A stretch of 5,151 nucleotides of DNA from an uncultured euryarchaeote (GTDB taxonomy: Archaea > Thermoplasmatota > Poseidoniia > Poseidoniales > Poseidoniaceae), in assembly GCA_937892665.1 (NCBI GenBank), contig CALBJF010000160.1, positions 1 to 5,151 on the forward strand. The letters run 5' to 3'. The translations under genes and the position numbers were made by a program. Positions 1-5,118 of this stretch are shown piece by piece (position 1 is the first letter of the stretch; each line of letters starts with the position of its first letter). The notes below the pieces were generated by a model. That model was not told where the DNA came from, did no database searches, and saw only the letters and a list, made by a program, of their open reading frames with translations.

Positions 1-1689
1 ACTCAGATAGAAAAAGGCATTTGCTCCGGTTGAAGAACCTCGGCTAATACGAGCAAGTTGTTGTAATTCCCTAGATATTGGCTGAATTCGATCGTTCATA
101 GTCAAGTAAATCTCTGGTGCTCTGTGGAAAAGTGAAAGTCTCTGACCAACGTACAAACCTCGTATATCAAGACCAGATTGTACCATCTGTTCTTGAGAAA
201 TCCTTCTTGTTGTCCTTAGTTCAGGATAGAGAATAGCCTCTGAGAACTTGGATTCCAACAGAATAAAATTTGTATCTGCAGGCTTAGATTTCCGAATAAT
301 TGAGATAATGGTGTTTACATCTGCGTTGCTGAATTGTTTCTTTTTCCTAGAATCAATAAGGGAGATGATGTGTGTCTCTCGAAGTAAATATTGTTGAAGA
401 GAGGTACCAAAATGGGCATCAAGCCAACTGTTTGAACAAATAAATATTTGAATTCCATTCGTACGTAGAAATTGATTTGCACGTACAAAGAAATAGCAAT
501 ACAGATCAGAGGTATTATGCACAGGGGAATCCTCTAAACGACTATATTGTCGAAATAATTCTTTCTTGAAATCAGGATTAATATGCCCATGCCGAACATA
601 AGGAGGATTGGCTAATACAAGATCGAAACCACCGTCGTTAGCCAAAACATCTTGCACACATTGTGGCCCAAGTCCAAGCAAACTATCTCCCGTTTCAAGA
701 TTAAATTCATCACGAGATACAGAGAATGGTTTTGGAGAATCGGTGGCTAAAGAGAGCCAAAGACGACACTTCGTGCGATGAACAGCATTCGAATCAATAT
801 CAATCCCAAAAAGAGATTTTGAGATGAGTTGACGTTTCAGGTTAAATTCCGACCCATTTGAATCACCCAGATATGTTGAGAGTGTACGATGAATTCTTGC
901 CATTTCTTGCAACAAACCAATCAGATAAGCGCCCGAACCACAAGCAGGATCAATCGCTGTGATCGAAAGTAATTTCTTCCTCAGAAGTTCTGCCTGTTTC
1001 ATCGATATTTTTTCGAGTGAATCATGATCAACAAGACCCATTACCTGTTCAATTGGTACATTTGTTCGCTCTTCGAGTATCAATTTTATTCCTTCAGTAC
1101 ACATGTAACCTACGACTGGTTTTGGAGTGTAGAATGCTCCCCTCTCTTTTCGATCGATCAGCAGTTCCTCAAACAAGGTGCCGATTATTTCGGGATTAAT
1201 CGCCTCACTGGAACTGAATTCATCAATATTGAAAACATAGGTGTAAAACAATCCATTTCTCCCGAGAAGAGATTGGATAACATCGTCTGAAACATCCCAA
1301 TCAAGGACATCAAGAGAGGTCTTATGGAAGAGATTCAAATTCAAAAAGGGCACAGACCCATATGCGCTATCTTCTTGATTTCCTTCTACTGAGAGTCCCT
1401 TCGAAAAGAGGGGTCTAAATCGAGATAAATAGACAGACTTGGAATCGATTCCTCCTGAATCACAAAGTGCAGAGAGATAGTTCGTATTTCCTGAAAAGGT
1501 AAGCCATTCTTTTTCTTCTAAAAACCTGAGAAAGAGGAGACGGAAGAATAGTGTTTCAACAACTTCATGAATATCTTGCTCACAAAGATTTGAATGTTGT
1601 ACAATATGACTCTTTACGTGTTCAAAACACACTTTACAGTCATCTACAAACCGCTTGGCAAGAGGTGGAGTTCCGTTCTCTTCTGTCAT
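1..1689 (-). CDS. Eco57I-type adenine-N6 DNA methyltransferase (type IIG-like restriction-modification or phage-defence protein), 3' end beyond window
   Basis: The minus frame is open from base 1689 to the left edge, giving 563 residues of a longer protein. ATG 1689 is chosen because GGGAGG (1702-1697) lies at good spacing and an in-frame TAG sits five codons upstream. Residues 44-63 (LFFRLLFLRFLEEKEWL) and 84-183 resemble the N-terminal region of large Eco57I-class proteins. GAFYTP is at 184-189. Methyltransferase motifs follow in order: AdoMet-binding DPACGSGAYL (247-256), FGIDID (294-299), TGDSLL (333-338) and catalytic NPPY (361-364) inside LVLANPPYVRHG. SNSWL (419-423) closes the catalytic core and the target-recognition part begins after it, with RGSSTGAN near the visible end. 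The family transfers a methyl group from AdoMet to adenine N6 in DNA. I see no clear PD-(D/E)XK nuclease motif in the visible part, so restriction activity is not shown. It could be a stand-alone type IIG enzyme or the methylase of a multi-gene system such as DISARM or a BREX-like locus; the missing left flank would decide. Confidence 0.93.
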   Translation of the reverse strand, partial: MTEENGTPPLAKRFVDDCKVCFEHVKSHIVQHSNLCEQDIHEVVETLFFRLLFLRFLEEKEWLTFSGNTNYLSALCDSGGIDSKSVYLSRFRPLFSKGLSVEGNQEDSAYGSVPFLNLNLFHKTSLDVLDWDVSDDVIQSLLGRNGLFYTYVFNIDEFSSSEAINPEIIGTLFEELLIDRKERGAFYTPKPVVGYMCTEGIKLILEERTNVPIEQVMGLVDHDSLEKISMKQAELLRKKLLSITAIDPACGSGAYLIGLLQEMARIHRTLSTYLGDSNGSEFNLKRQLISKSLFGIDIDSNAVHRTKCRLWLSLATDSPKPFSVSRDEFNLETGDSLLGLGPQCVQDVLANDGGFDLVLANPPYVRHGHINPDFKKELFRQYSRLEDSPVHNTSDLYCYFFVRANQFLRTNGIQIFICSNSWLDAHFGTSLQQYLLRETHIISLIDSRKKKQFSNADVNTIISIIRKSKPADTNFILLESKFSEAILYPELRTTRRISQEQMVQSGLDIRGLYVGQRLSLFHRAPEIYLTMNDRIQPISRELQQLARISRGSSTGANAFFYLS

Positions 1690-1696
1690 ATCGGAA

Positions 1697-1702
1697 CCTC
1701 CC
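1697..1702 (-). promoter_or_regulatory. Shine-Dalgarno site of the methyltransferase gene
   Basis: GGGAGG on the minus strand ends seven bases before ATG 1689. Together with the in-frame TAG just upstream it fixes the start. No convincing TATA box is visible at leaderless distance, so this gene probably has a short leader, unlike several of its neighbours. Confidence 0.75.
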
Positions 1703-1792
1703 TAGAGGCTACTGTCCACACACAAGCCTTAGTTCCACCTACCCAGTAGGGGGAAAAATCATTCAAATGAAACCAAGGAAAGGTTGGGAACA

Positions 1793-1798
1793 TTTATT
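1793..1798 (+). promoter_or_regulatory. TATA-like box of the EF-hand gene (leaderless type)
   Basis: TTTATT, within CATTTATTCAAC, is centred about 27 bases before ATG 1823. This is the spacing expected if transcription starts at or very near the start codon. No Shine-Dalgarno sequence lies in the usual window before the ATG, which supports a leaderless mRNA. Confidence 0.5.
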
Positions 1799-1822
1799 CA
1801 ACGCAGGTACAGACAGACAATC

Positions 1823-2107
1823 ATGTCCGATGAAGAAGAGACCTGGAATGTAAGCGATGCAATGAATAAAATCCGTGCAGCCCTTGATGAAAACAATCAA
1901 TCTGTGGAAGATCTCTTTGCTTCAATCGATGGGGATGATGATGGCCAAATCAACGGACCTGAACTCTACAGAGGACTTCAAACTGTAGTAGGTGACAAAC
2001 TTTCACCAAACCAAGTTTCAATGATTATCAAGGCACTCGATACCAACGAGGACAACAGAATCGACCTCGGTGAACTTCAATCAGGTCTTTCTTCAGAAGA
2101 AGAGTGA
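1823..2107 (+). CDS. Small two-EF-hand calcium-binding protein
   Basis: The protein has 94 residues and no signal peptide or membrane segment, so it is probably cytosolic. Two 12-residue EF loops are visible: DGDDDGQINGPE (36-47) and DTNEDNRIDLGE (73-84). Both have acidic or amide ligands at positions 1, 3, 5 and 9, Ile at 8 and the invariant Glu at 12. Loop 1 has the usual Gly at position 6; loop 2 has Asn there, which is tolerated in some EF-hands. The flanking segments look helical (for example VEDLFASI before loop 1 and VSMIIKAL before loop 2), so the chain resembles one calmodulin lobe. Both ends are acidic (MSDEEE and SSEEE). ATG 1823 is preferred over an in-frame TTG at 1784 because the extra 13 residues are basic and unlike the rest, and because a TATA-like box lies 27 bases upstream. 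The family binds Ca2+ as a sensor or buffer; the partner here is unknown. It is a separate unit from the helicase 152 bases downstream. Confidence 0.9.
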   Translation: MSDEEETWNVSDAMNKIRAALDENNQSVEDLFASIDGDDDGQINGPELYRGLQTVVGDKLSPNQVSMIIKALDTNEDNRIDLGELQSGLSSEEE

Positions 2108-2152
2108 ACTGGATAACGTTGCCCGCTTTTCGCATCCTTGTGATTAATGGCA

Positions 2153-2184
2153 GGGGTCTTGTCGAAACTACCCCCTCTTGTTTT
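2153..2184 (+). terminator. Possible terminator after the EF-hand gene
   Basis: GGGGT (2153-2157) can pair with ACCCC (2170-2174) around a 12-base loop, and a T-rich run TCTTGTTTT (2176-2184) follows. The stem is only five base pairs and archaeal termination depends mainly on the T-run, so this is a modest call. It could instead be part of the helicase leader if that transcript begins further upstream. Confidence 0.4.
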
Positions 2185-2217
2185 AGGTAAGAAGCAGGAC
2201 AGTGTGATGTTCAGGAA

Positions 2218-2240
2218 GATGAAACATTGTTTGTTTCGTC
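2218..2240 (+). promoter_or_regulatory. Hairpin in the presumed helicase leader, just upstream of the ribosome-binding site
   Basis: GATGAAAC (2218-2225) pairs with GTTTCGTC (2233-2240): eight base pairs including one G-U wobble, with a seven-base loop. It ends eight bases before the GAGGG Shine-Dalgarno at 2249-2253. There is no T-run directly after it, so it does not look like a terminator. A role in controlling translation or mRNA stability of the helicase is inference. Confidence 0.45.
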
Positions 2241-2248
2241 AACTACGT

Positions 2249-2253
2249 GAGGG
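2249..2253 (+). promoter_or_regulatory. Shine-Dalgarno site of the DEAD-box helicase gene
   Basis: GAGGG followed by six bases and then ATG 2260. It supports that start and shows the helicase mRNA has a leader, in contrast to the apparently leaderless EF-hand gene next to it. Confidence 0.7.
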
Positions 2254-2259
2254 AAAACG

Positions 2260-3639
2260 ATGGAAGATTTCGAAACACTTGGCTTATCAGATGAACTTCT
2301 ACGTGCTGTAAAAGCAGAAGGTTACACCACCCCTACACCCGTTCAAGCACTGTGCATCCCACCTCTTTTAGACGGAAAGGATGTATTGGGAGTTGCCCAA
2401 ACAGGAACGGGAAAAACAGCAGCTTTCGCATTACCAGTACTACAGGTTATGAGTCGCTCAAGACCTCAAGGTAAACGATACATTCGAGCACTTGTCCTTT
2501 CTCCAACCAGAGAATTAGCAGCACAGATCGATGAACGCTTTTCTGCCTACAGCGAACATCTCGATCTCAGGCATAAAGTGATATTTGGTGGAGTTAAACA
2601 GAATCCACAAGTTCGAGCTTTGGAAAAGGGACTCGATATTCTCGTTGCAACACCTGGCCGATTACTCGATCTTATTGGTCAAGGATTCGTAGACCTGGGT
2701 CGTGTCGATTTCTTCGTCCTCGATGAAGCAGACCAGATGCTGGATATGGGATTCATTCGAGACATACGAAAGGTACTGAAACTCCTTCCGAAGAGACGCC
2801 AGAACCTTTTGTTCAGCGCAACGATGCCTAAATCCATTGCAGAATTAGCTGAGTCTTTTCTCCGAGATGCCATCATGGTTGACGTCAGTCCAGAAGAAGT
2901 CACAGTAGAGCGAATCGAACAGAAAATCATGTTTGTTCGAAAAGCTGACAAACGTCGAATATTAGTCAAGATTATCAAAGGTGAAAAGGTCGAGAAAGGG
3001 ATTGTATTTACTCGAACAAAACATGGTGCTAATCGACTGGTAAAGCAACTCGACCAGTCAGGCGTCAATGCAGCTGCTATTCATGGAAATAAAAGTCAAG
3101 GTGCGAGAACGAAGGCGCTTGCCAGTTTCAAGGCAGGACACACACGAATTCTGGTTGCAACGGATATTGCAAGTCGTGGAATCGATGTTGAAGGAATTAC
3201 ACATGTATTCAATTACGACCTTCCAAATGAACCTGAAAGTTATGTCCACAGGATTGGCCGTACCGCTCGAGCAGGAAAGTCTGGGATCGCCTACGGATTC
3301 TGTGATGAATCGGAATCTGGATATCTTGTTGGAATTCAGAACCTCATCGGATTTGAAATCGATGTCGATGATGAACACGAATGGCATTTCCACGGGGCAG
3401 TTCCAAAGCCTGGGCAAAAAGCTGGTAAAATCAAGACCAACAAACCTCAGAACAGATCGAATAGGAATCATCAGAACAGATCAACAAAGCCAAAACCAAA
3501 GAGAAGAAATAATCACAACTCTCGTGAATCATCTTCTGGCCGTTCACGTTCTGGAAATGATGGAGGACGCTCTGGGAATGACGGCGGACGCCCTGGAAAT
3601 AATCGAGGTCGTTCTAGAAACCAACGAAACAATCGTTGA
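2260..3639 (+). CDS. RhlE-like DEAD-box ATP-dependent RNA helicase
   Basis: This 459-residue protein has every hallmark of the DEAD-box family in order: Q motif GYTTPTPVQ (21-29) with upstream Phe4, Walker A AQTGTGKT (46-53), PTRELA (82-87), GG (110-111), TPGR (131-134), DEAD (155-158), SAT (186-188), VFTRTK (249-254), ATDIASRGID (300-309) and HRIGRTAR (330-337). The two RecA-like domains span about 1-205 and 215-370. The family unwinds short RNA duplexes with ATP and acts in ribosome assembly, mRNA decay and cold adaptation. The core reads like bacterial RhlE (IPPLLDGKDVLGVAQTGTGKT region), but RhlE-like and CsdA-like enzymes are widespread in archaea, so no symbol is assigned. Residues 382-459 form a basic, low-complexity tail rich in Asn, Arg, Gly and Ser with an RSGNDGG-type repeat, likely disordered and RNA binding. 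It lacks a DeaD-type RNA-binding domain. All catalytic residues are intact. The start is backed by a GAGGG ribosome-binding site. Confidence 0.97.
   Translation: MEDFETLGLSDELLRAVKAEGYTTPTPVQALCIPPLLDGKDVLGVAQTGTGKTAAFALPVLQVMSRSRPQGKRYIRALVLSPTRELAAQIDERFSAYSEHLDLRHKVIFGGVKQNPQVRALEKGLDILVATPGRLLDLIGQGFVDLGRVDFFVLDEADQMLDMGFIRDIRKVLKLLPKRRQNLLFSATMPKSIAELAESFLRDAIMVDVSPEEVTVERIEQKIMFVRKADKRRILVKIIKGEKVEKGIVFTRTKHGANRLVKQLDQSGVNAAAIHGNKSQGARTKALASFKAGHTRILVATDIASRGIDVEGITHVFNYDLPNEPESYVHRIGRTARAGKSGIAYGFCDESESGYLVGIQNLIGFEIDVDDEHEWHFHGAVPKPGQKAGKIKTNKPQNRSNRNHQNRSTKPKPKRRNNHNSRESSSGRSRSGNDGGRSGNDGGRPGNNRGRSRNQRNNR
3547..3609 (+). repeat. Three tandem 21-base units in the helicase tail
   Basis: Units at 3547-3567, 3568-3588 and 3589-3609 encode RSGNDGG, RSGNDGG and RPGNNRG (residues 430-450). 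The first two are identical in protein but differ at several third codon positions, so the peptide looks conserved while the DNA has drifted. A shorter direct repeat, CAGAACAGATC, occurs just upstream at 3448-3458 and 3472-3482 and encodes QNRS twice. Confidence 0.8.
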
Positions 3640-3652
3640 TCTTCATTTGACA

Positions 3653-4012
3653 TCAAGATTTGATCTCAGGCATCTCAGCATCTTCCATGAGAACAAACTC
3701 ATAGGCACCAGATGCACTTTCGTAATCAACGCTCAAAAACAAGGCTTTCATTTGCCGATCTTCGAATGGGTCATGGAACCAAGGCTGACCGCCACGAAAG
3801 ATTTCAAGAATTTGTTTGAATTCTGACATGGACATATCTCCAGTGATGGTATATTCAGCAGATTCAGCACCTTCATCCATCAAGTCGTCTCCTTCTTGAC
3901 CACGAATTACAGTTCGTTGAAGGCGGCGTTTTACATTCAAATGTACATTGCAATTTGAAATCTTATGCCAGTCCTTTCCAACGCTTGCAATAAAGCACTC
4001 ATTCGCTTCCAT
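3653..4012 (-). CDS. Uncharacterised 119-residue protein, faintly phage-tail-hub-like
   Basis: I do not recognise this protein with certainty. It has 119 residues, no membrane segment and no signal peptide. ATG 4012 is chosen because it starts 34 bases after the stop of the membrane-protein gene; an ATG at 4081 would give 142 residues but would overlap that gene by 35 bases. No Shine-Dalgarno precedes 4012, so it may be translated from a shared mRNA. The order of elements is a basic strand region HLNVKRRLQRTVI (24-36), an acidic turn, AEYTITGDMSMSEFKQILEIF (52-72), then PWFHDPF (77-83), QMKALFLSVDY and AYEFVLMED. The pattern 'TITG, helix, short hydrophobic loop, strand, strand ending in E' resembles small tail-tube-completion or hub proteins of phages (GpU or LysM-like folds). 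That resemblance is by eye only. The gene is convergent with the helicase at a distance of 13 bases. Confidence 0.72.
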   Translation of the reverse strand: MEANECFIASVGKDWHKISNCNVHLNVKRRLQRTVIRGQEGDDLMDEGAESAEYTITGDMSMSEFKQILEIFRGGQPWFHDPFEDRQMKALFLSVDYESASGAYEFVLMEDAEMPEIKS

Positions 4013-4046
4013 GATTGTCTTAGAGGAGTTTGGTTTGTAACCTTTT

Positions 4047-4217
4047 TCAGTAAAACCAGAAGAAATAGACAAACCATCCAATAAAAAATAAAGCCACAGT
4101 GGTGTATTTCAGAAACGGGAAATGCTTGGTTACATCTTCCACTTTGTTACCGATGTCTTCGATGACTTCTTCGGTAACTGCAGCCGAAACAAGTTCTCCC
4201 AGCACATCTCCTGCCAT
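4047..4217 (-). CDS. Small single-pass membrane protein (56 residues)
   Basis: The gene is short but looks real: ATG 4217 to TGA 4049-4047 with a coherent protein. Residues 1-35 are hydrophilic and probably helical, with acidic segments (TEEVIEDIGNKVEDV, 15-29). Residues 38-56 form one strongly hydrophobic, aromatic C-terminal segment (YTTVALFFIGWFVYFFWFY), a typical tail anchor with little or nothing after it. The expected topology is N-terminal part in the cytosol with a membrane anchor at the C-terminus. A TATA-like box about 28 bases upstream suggests a leaderless start; a GAGG at longer distance is also present. It probably leads a two-gene unit with the 119-residue protein. Function is unknown; an adaptor that brings a partner to the membrane is one possibility. 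Confidence 0.68.
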   Translation of the reverse strand: MAGDVLGELVSAAVTEEVIEDIGNKVEDVTKHFPFLKYTTVALFFIGWFVYFFWFY

Positions 4218-4241
4218 AGTTGAAAGTCCTCACTCGCGTAC

Positions 4242-4249
4242 TTAATTAT
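4242..4249 (-). promoter_or_regulatory. TATA-like box for the membrane-protein gene
   Basis: AATAATTAAG on the minus strand (4250-4241) is centred about 28 bases before ATG 4217, the leaderless spacing also seen at 1823 and 4905. It lies in the 58-base gap after the zinc-ribbon pair, so the two minus-strand gene pairs may be separate transcripts. Confidence 0.42.
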
Positions 4250-4275
4250 TGGGACGACGATTGCGGACAAGGACT

Positions 4276-4473
4276 CTAGAATCGTATTTCTCGAGGTATG
4301 TATTTACAAAAATCGACCCCACCAACTGCATTGACTGCAGTTGGGAACTGATCACACATACAAGAATAACAGTACACTGTTGATGTCATTGTCCATGAAT
4401 TCGGCCCTCTATTCATCAACATATGTCCGGGTAGGCCACACTTATCGCAAGCTTTCAAGGAGATAGCGTCCAT
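4276..4473 (-). CDS. Small zinc-ribbon protein (65 residues)
   Basis: Residues C9-x2-C12 and C35-x2-C38 form the two knuckles of a likely zinc ribbon, with extra cysteines at 40 and 56. The first knuckle reads CDKCGLPGH, the second YCYSCMC. There is no membrane segment. The function is not recognisable: such mini-ribbons often act as nucleic-acid or protein-interaction modules. ATG 4473 directly follows the TAG of the upstream gene (TAGATG), and GGAGG at 4486-4482, inside the end of that gene, sits eight bases before the ATG. The two are therefore almost certainly co-transcribed and translationally coupled. The sequence ends in a basic-aromatic stretch (KYIPREIRF). Confidence 0.78.
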   Translation of the reverse strand: MDAISLKACDKCGLPGHMLMNRGPNSWTMTSTVYCYSCMCDQFPTAVNAVGGVDFCKYIPREIRF

Positions 4474-4791
4474 CTATTCATCCTCCAAAACAATGCCTTC
4501 TAACCCTGGTTCATCGACTAACTCTCCGAGGAACATGTCATGTCCACAATGAGAGCATACGACATCTAAATCAGGTTCAATCAATGGAGTGCGAGTAAGT
4601 TTCCGATGGTCAGGATACCGTCCCCAGAAACAAATCTCTGGCCCATTTGGACCAACAACCAATACACCAGTTAAGTCCACTTCATAGATTCCTTCACAAC
4701 CGCATTCAGGACAGACTGCCTGAAGATCGGGGTCGACTTCAAACAATATTTTACCAAAGGCTTCTGATTTTTTTCCAATTCCATTATCCAT
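4474..4791 (-). CDS. Zinc-ribbon protein with duplicated CxxC modules (105 residues)
   Basis: An acidic protein of unknown role. Two similar segments are visible: DPDLQAVCPECGC (20-32) and EPDLDVVCSHCGH (72-84), each '(D/E)PDL-x-x-V-C-x2-C-G'. The four cysteines 27, 30, 79 and 82 could together hold one zinc ion, or each module may be half of a dimer site. Cys54 (EICFWGRYPDHR) may be an extra ligand. ATG 4791 is chosen because GGTGG precedes it at ideal spacing and a TATA box lies about 56 bases upstream, which predicts a short leader. Longer in-frame starts exist at ATG 4827 and GTG 4875, but 4827 is only 20 bases from the TATA box and the GTG lies beyond it. It forms an operon with the 65-residue zinc ribbon. 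Confidence 0.8.
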   Translation of the reverse strand: MDNGIGKKSEAFGKILFEVDPDLQAVCPECGCEGIYEVDLTGVLVVGPNGPEICFWGRYPDHRKLTRTPLIEPDLDVVCSHCGHDMFLGELVDEPGLEGIVLEDE

Positions 4792-4795
4792 TTTA

Positions 4796-4803
4796 CCACC
4801 CCC
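4796..4803 (-). promoter_or_regulatory. Shine-Dalgarno site that decides the start of the 105-residue zinc-ribbon gene
   Basis: GGGGGTGG on the minus strand ends four bases before ATG 4791. No comparable site precedes the longer candidates at 4827 or 4875. Confidence 0.65.
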
Positions 4804-4843
4804 ACGTTTTGAGAAAGTATTGGACATGTAAAAAAGTCCATAG

Positions 4844-4851
4844 TTTATAAA
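4844..4851 (-). promoter_or_regulatory. Palindromic TATA box upstream of the zinc-ribbon operon
   Basis: TTTATAAA is a near-consensus archaeal TATA element. On the minus strand, transcription would begin near 4821, giving a leader of about 30 bases before ATG 4791 that contains its Shine-Dalgarno. The element is self-complementary, so orientation would depend on the flanking BRE, which is not obvious here. Confidence 0.6.
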
Positions 4852-4875
4852 CACGACAATCAGAAAAATTTCCAC

Positions 4876-4883
4876 TTTATTAA
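4876..4883 (+). promoter_or_regulatory. TATA-like box of the eight-cysteine protein gene
   Basis: TTTATTAA is centred about 26 bases before ATG 4905, and no Shine-Dalgarno is present, so a leaderless transcript is likely. It supports 4905 over the out-of-frame ATG at 4898. Confidence 0.5.
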
Positions 4884-4904
4884 CACTAGATACGAGTATG
4901 CACT

Positions 4905-5066
4905 ATGCTTGGTTGTCGACGTTGTGGAGCCCCAACTACGAGTGGATATTGTCATATTTGTAAGTCGATGAGAGAAGACATATGCAGAGCATGTGGCCGA
5001 CGTATACATGATGGGATTCGAATCTCTGAGAGATTTCTCTGTAGGAACTGCAAACACAATGGATGA
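4905..5066 (+). CDS. Tiny double zinc-ribbon protein (53 residues, eight cysteines)
   Basis: The frame encodes 53 residues with four CxxC pairs: C4/C7, C16/C19, C27/C30 and C46/C49. The first two pairs are eight residues apart and the last two fifteen apart, which reads as two consecutive treble-clef or zinc-ribbon-like modules filling the whole protein. Basic residues (CRRC, CGRR, CRNCKH) suggest nucleic-acid contact, but this is inference. The regular cysteine spacing is the reason to believe the gene despite its size. ATG 4905 is the only start: an in-frame TAG lies shortly upstream (4887-4889). It is divergent from the zinc-ribbon operon and has its own TATA-like box. A role as a small transcription or RNA-binding factor is possible but not demonstrated. 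Confidence 0.75.
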   Translation: MLGCRRCGAPTTSGYCHICKSMREDICRACGRRIHDGIRISERFLCRNCKHNG

Positions 5067-5092
5067 TATTGAGAAATTCAAGTGAAATTTGG

Positions 5093-5098
5093 TTATAC
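5093..5098 (+). promoter_or_regulatory. TATA-like box before the right-edge gene
   Basis: TTATAC, within GGTTATACACC, is centred about 24 bases before ATG 5119, slightly closer than the other leaderless promoters of this window. Confidence 0.4.
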
Positions 5099-5118
5099 AC
5101 CGTGTGCATAGTACTATC

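Larger units (their letters stand above)
1690..1822. promoter_or_regulatory. Divergent intergenic region between methyltransferase and EF-hand gene
   Basis: These 133 bases separate two genes that are read outward, so they must hold promoters for both. The plus-strand promoter is called separately (1793-1798). For the minus strand I can see the ribosome-binding site but no clear TATA box. I see no convincing coding sequence here: an overlapping plus-strand open frame (1551-1853) is mostly antisense to the methyltransferase. Confidence 0.6.

Noticed and set aside
1784..1822. Longer TTG start for the EF-hand protein
   Set aside because: It adds 13 basic residues unlike the acidic N-terminus and would lie upstream of the TATA-like box at 1793-1798.
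1551..1853. Plus-strand 100-codon open frame across the divergent spacer
   Set aside because: Its first half is antisense to the methyltransferase and its end overlaps the EF-hand gene in another frame; no promoter or ribosome-binding site supports it.
3547..3609. Tandem repeat considered as a CRISPR array or integron-like repeat
   Set aside because: The 21-base units are contiguous, lack spacers and keep the helicase frame, so they are a coding repeat.
3068..3826. Plus-strand 252-codon open frame overlapping the helicase C-terminal half
   Set aside because: It is an alternate frame of the helicase gene, which has all DEAD-box motifs in the other frame; its product has no recognisable pattern and runs on into the antisense of the 119-residue gene.
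5010..5031. GGGATTCGAATCTCT resembles the T-arm of a tRNA
   Set aside because: No acceptor, D-arm or anticodon arm can be folded around it, and the stretch lies inside the eight-cysteine reading frame whose cysteine spacing is clearly protein-like.
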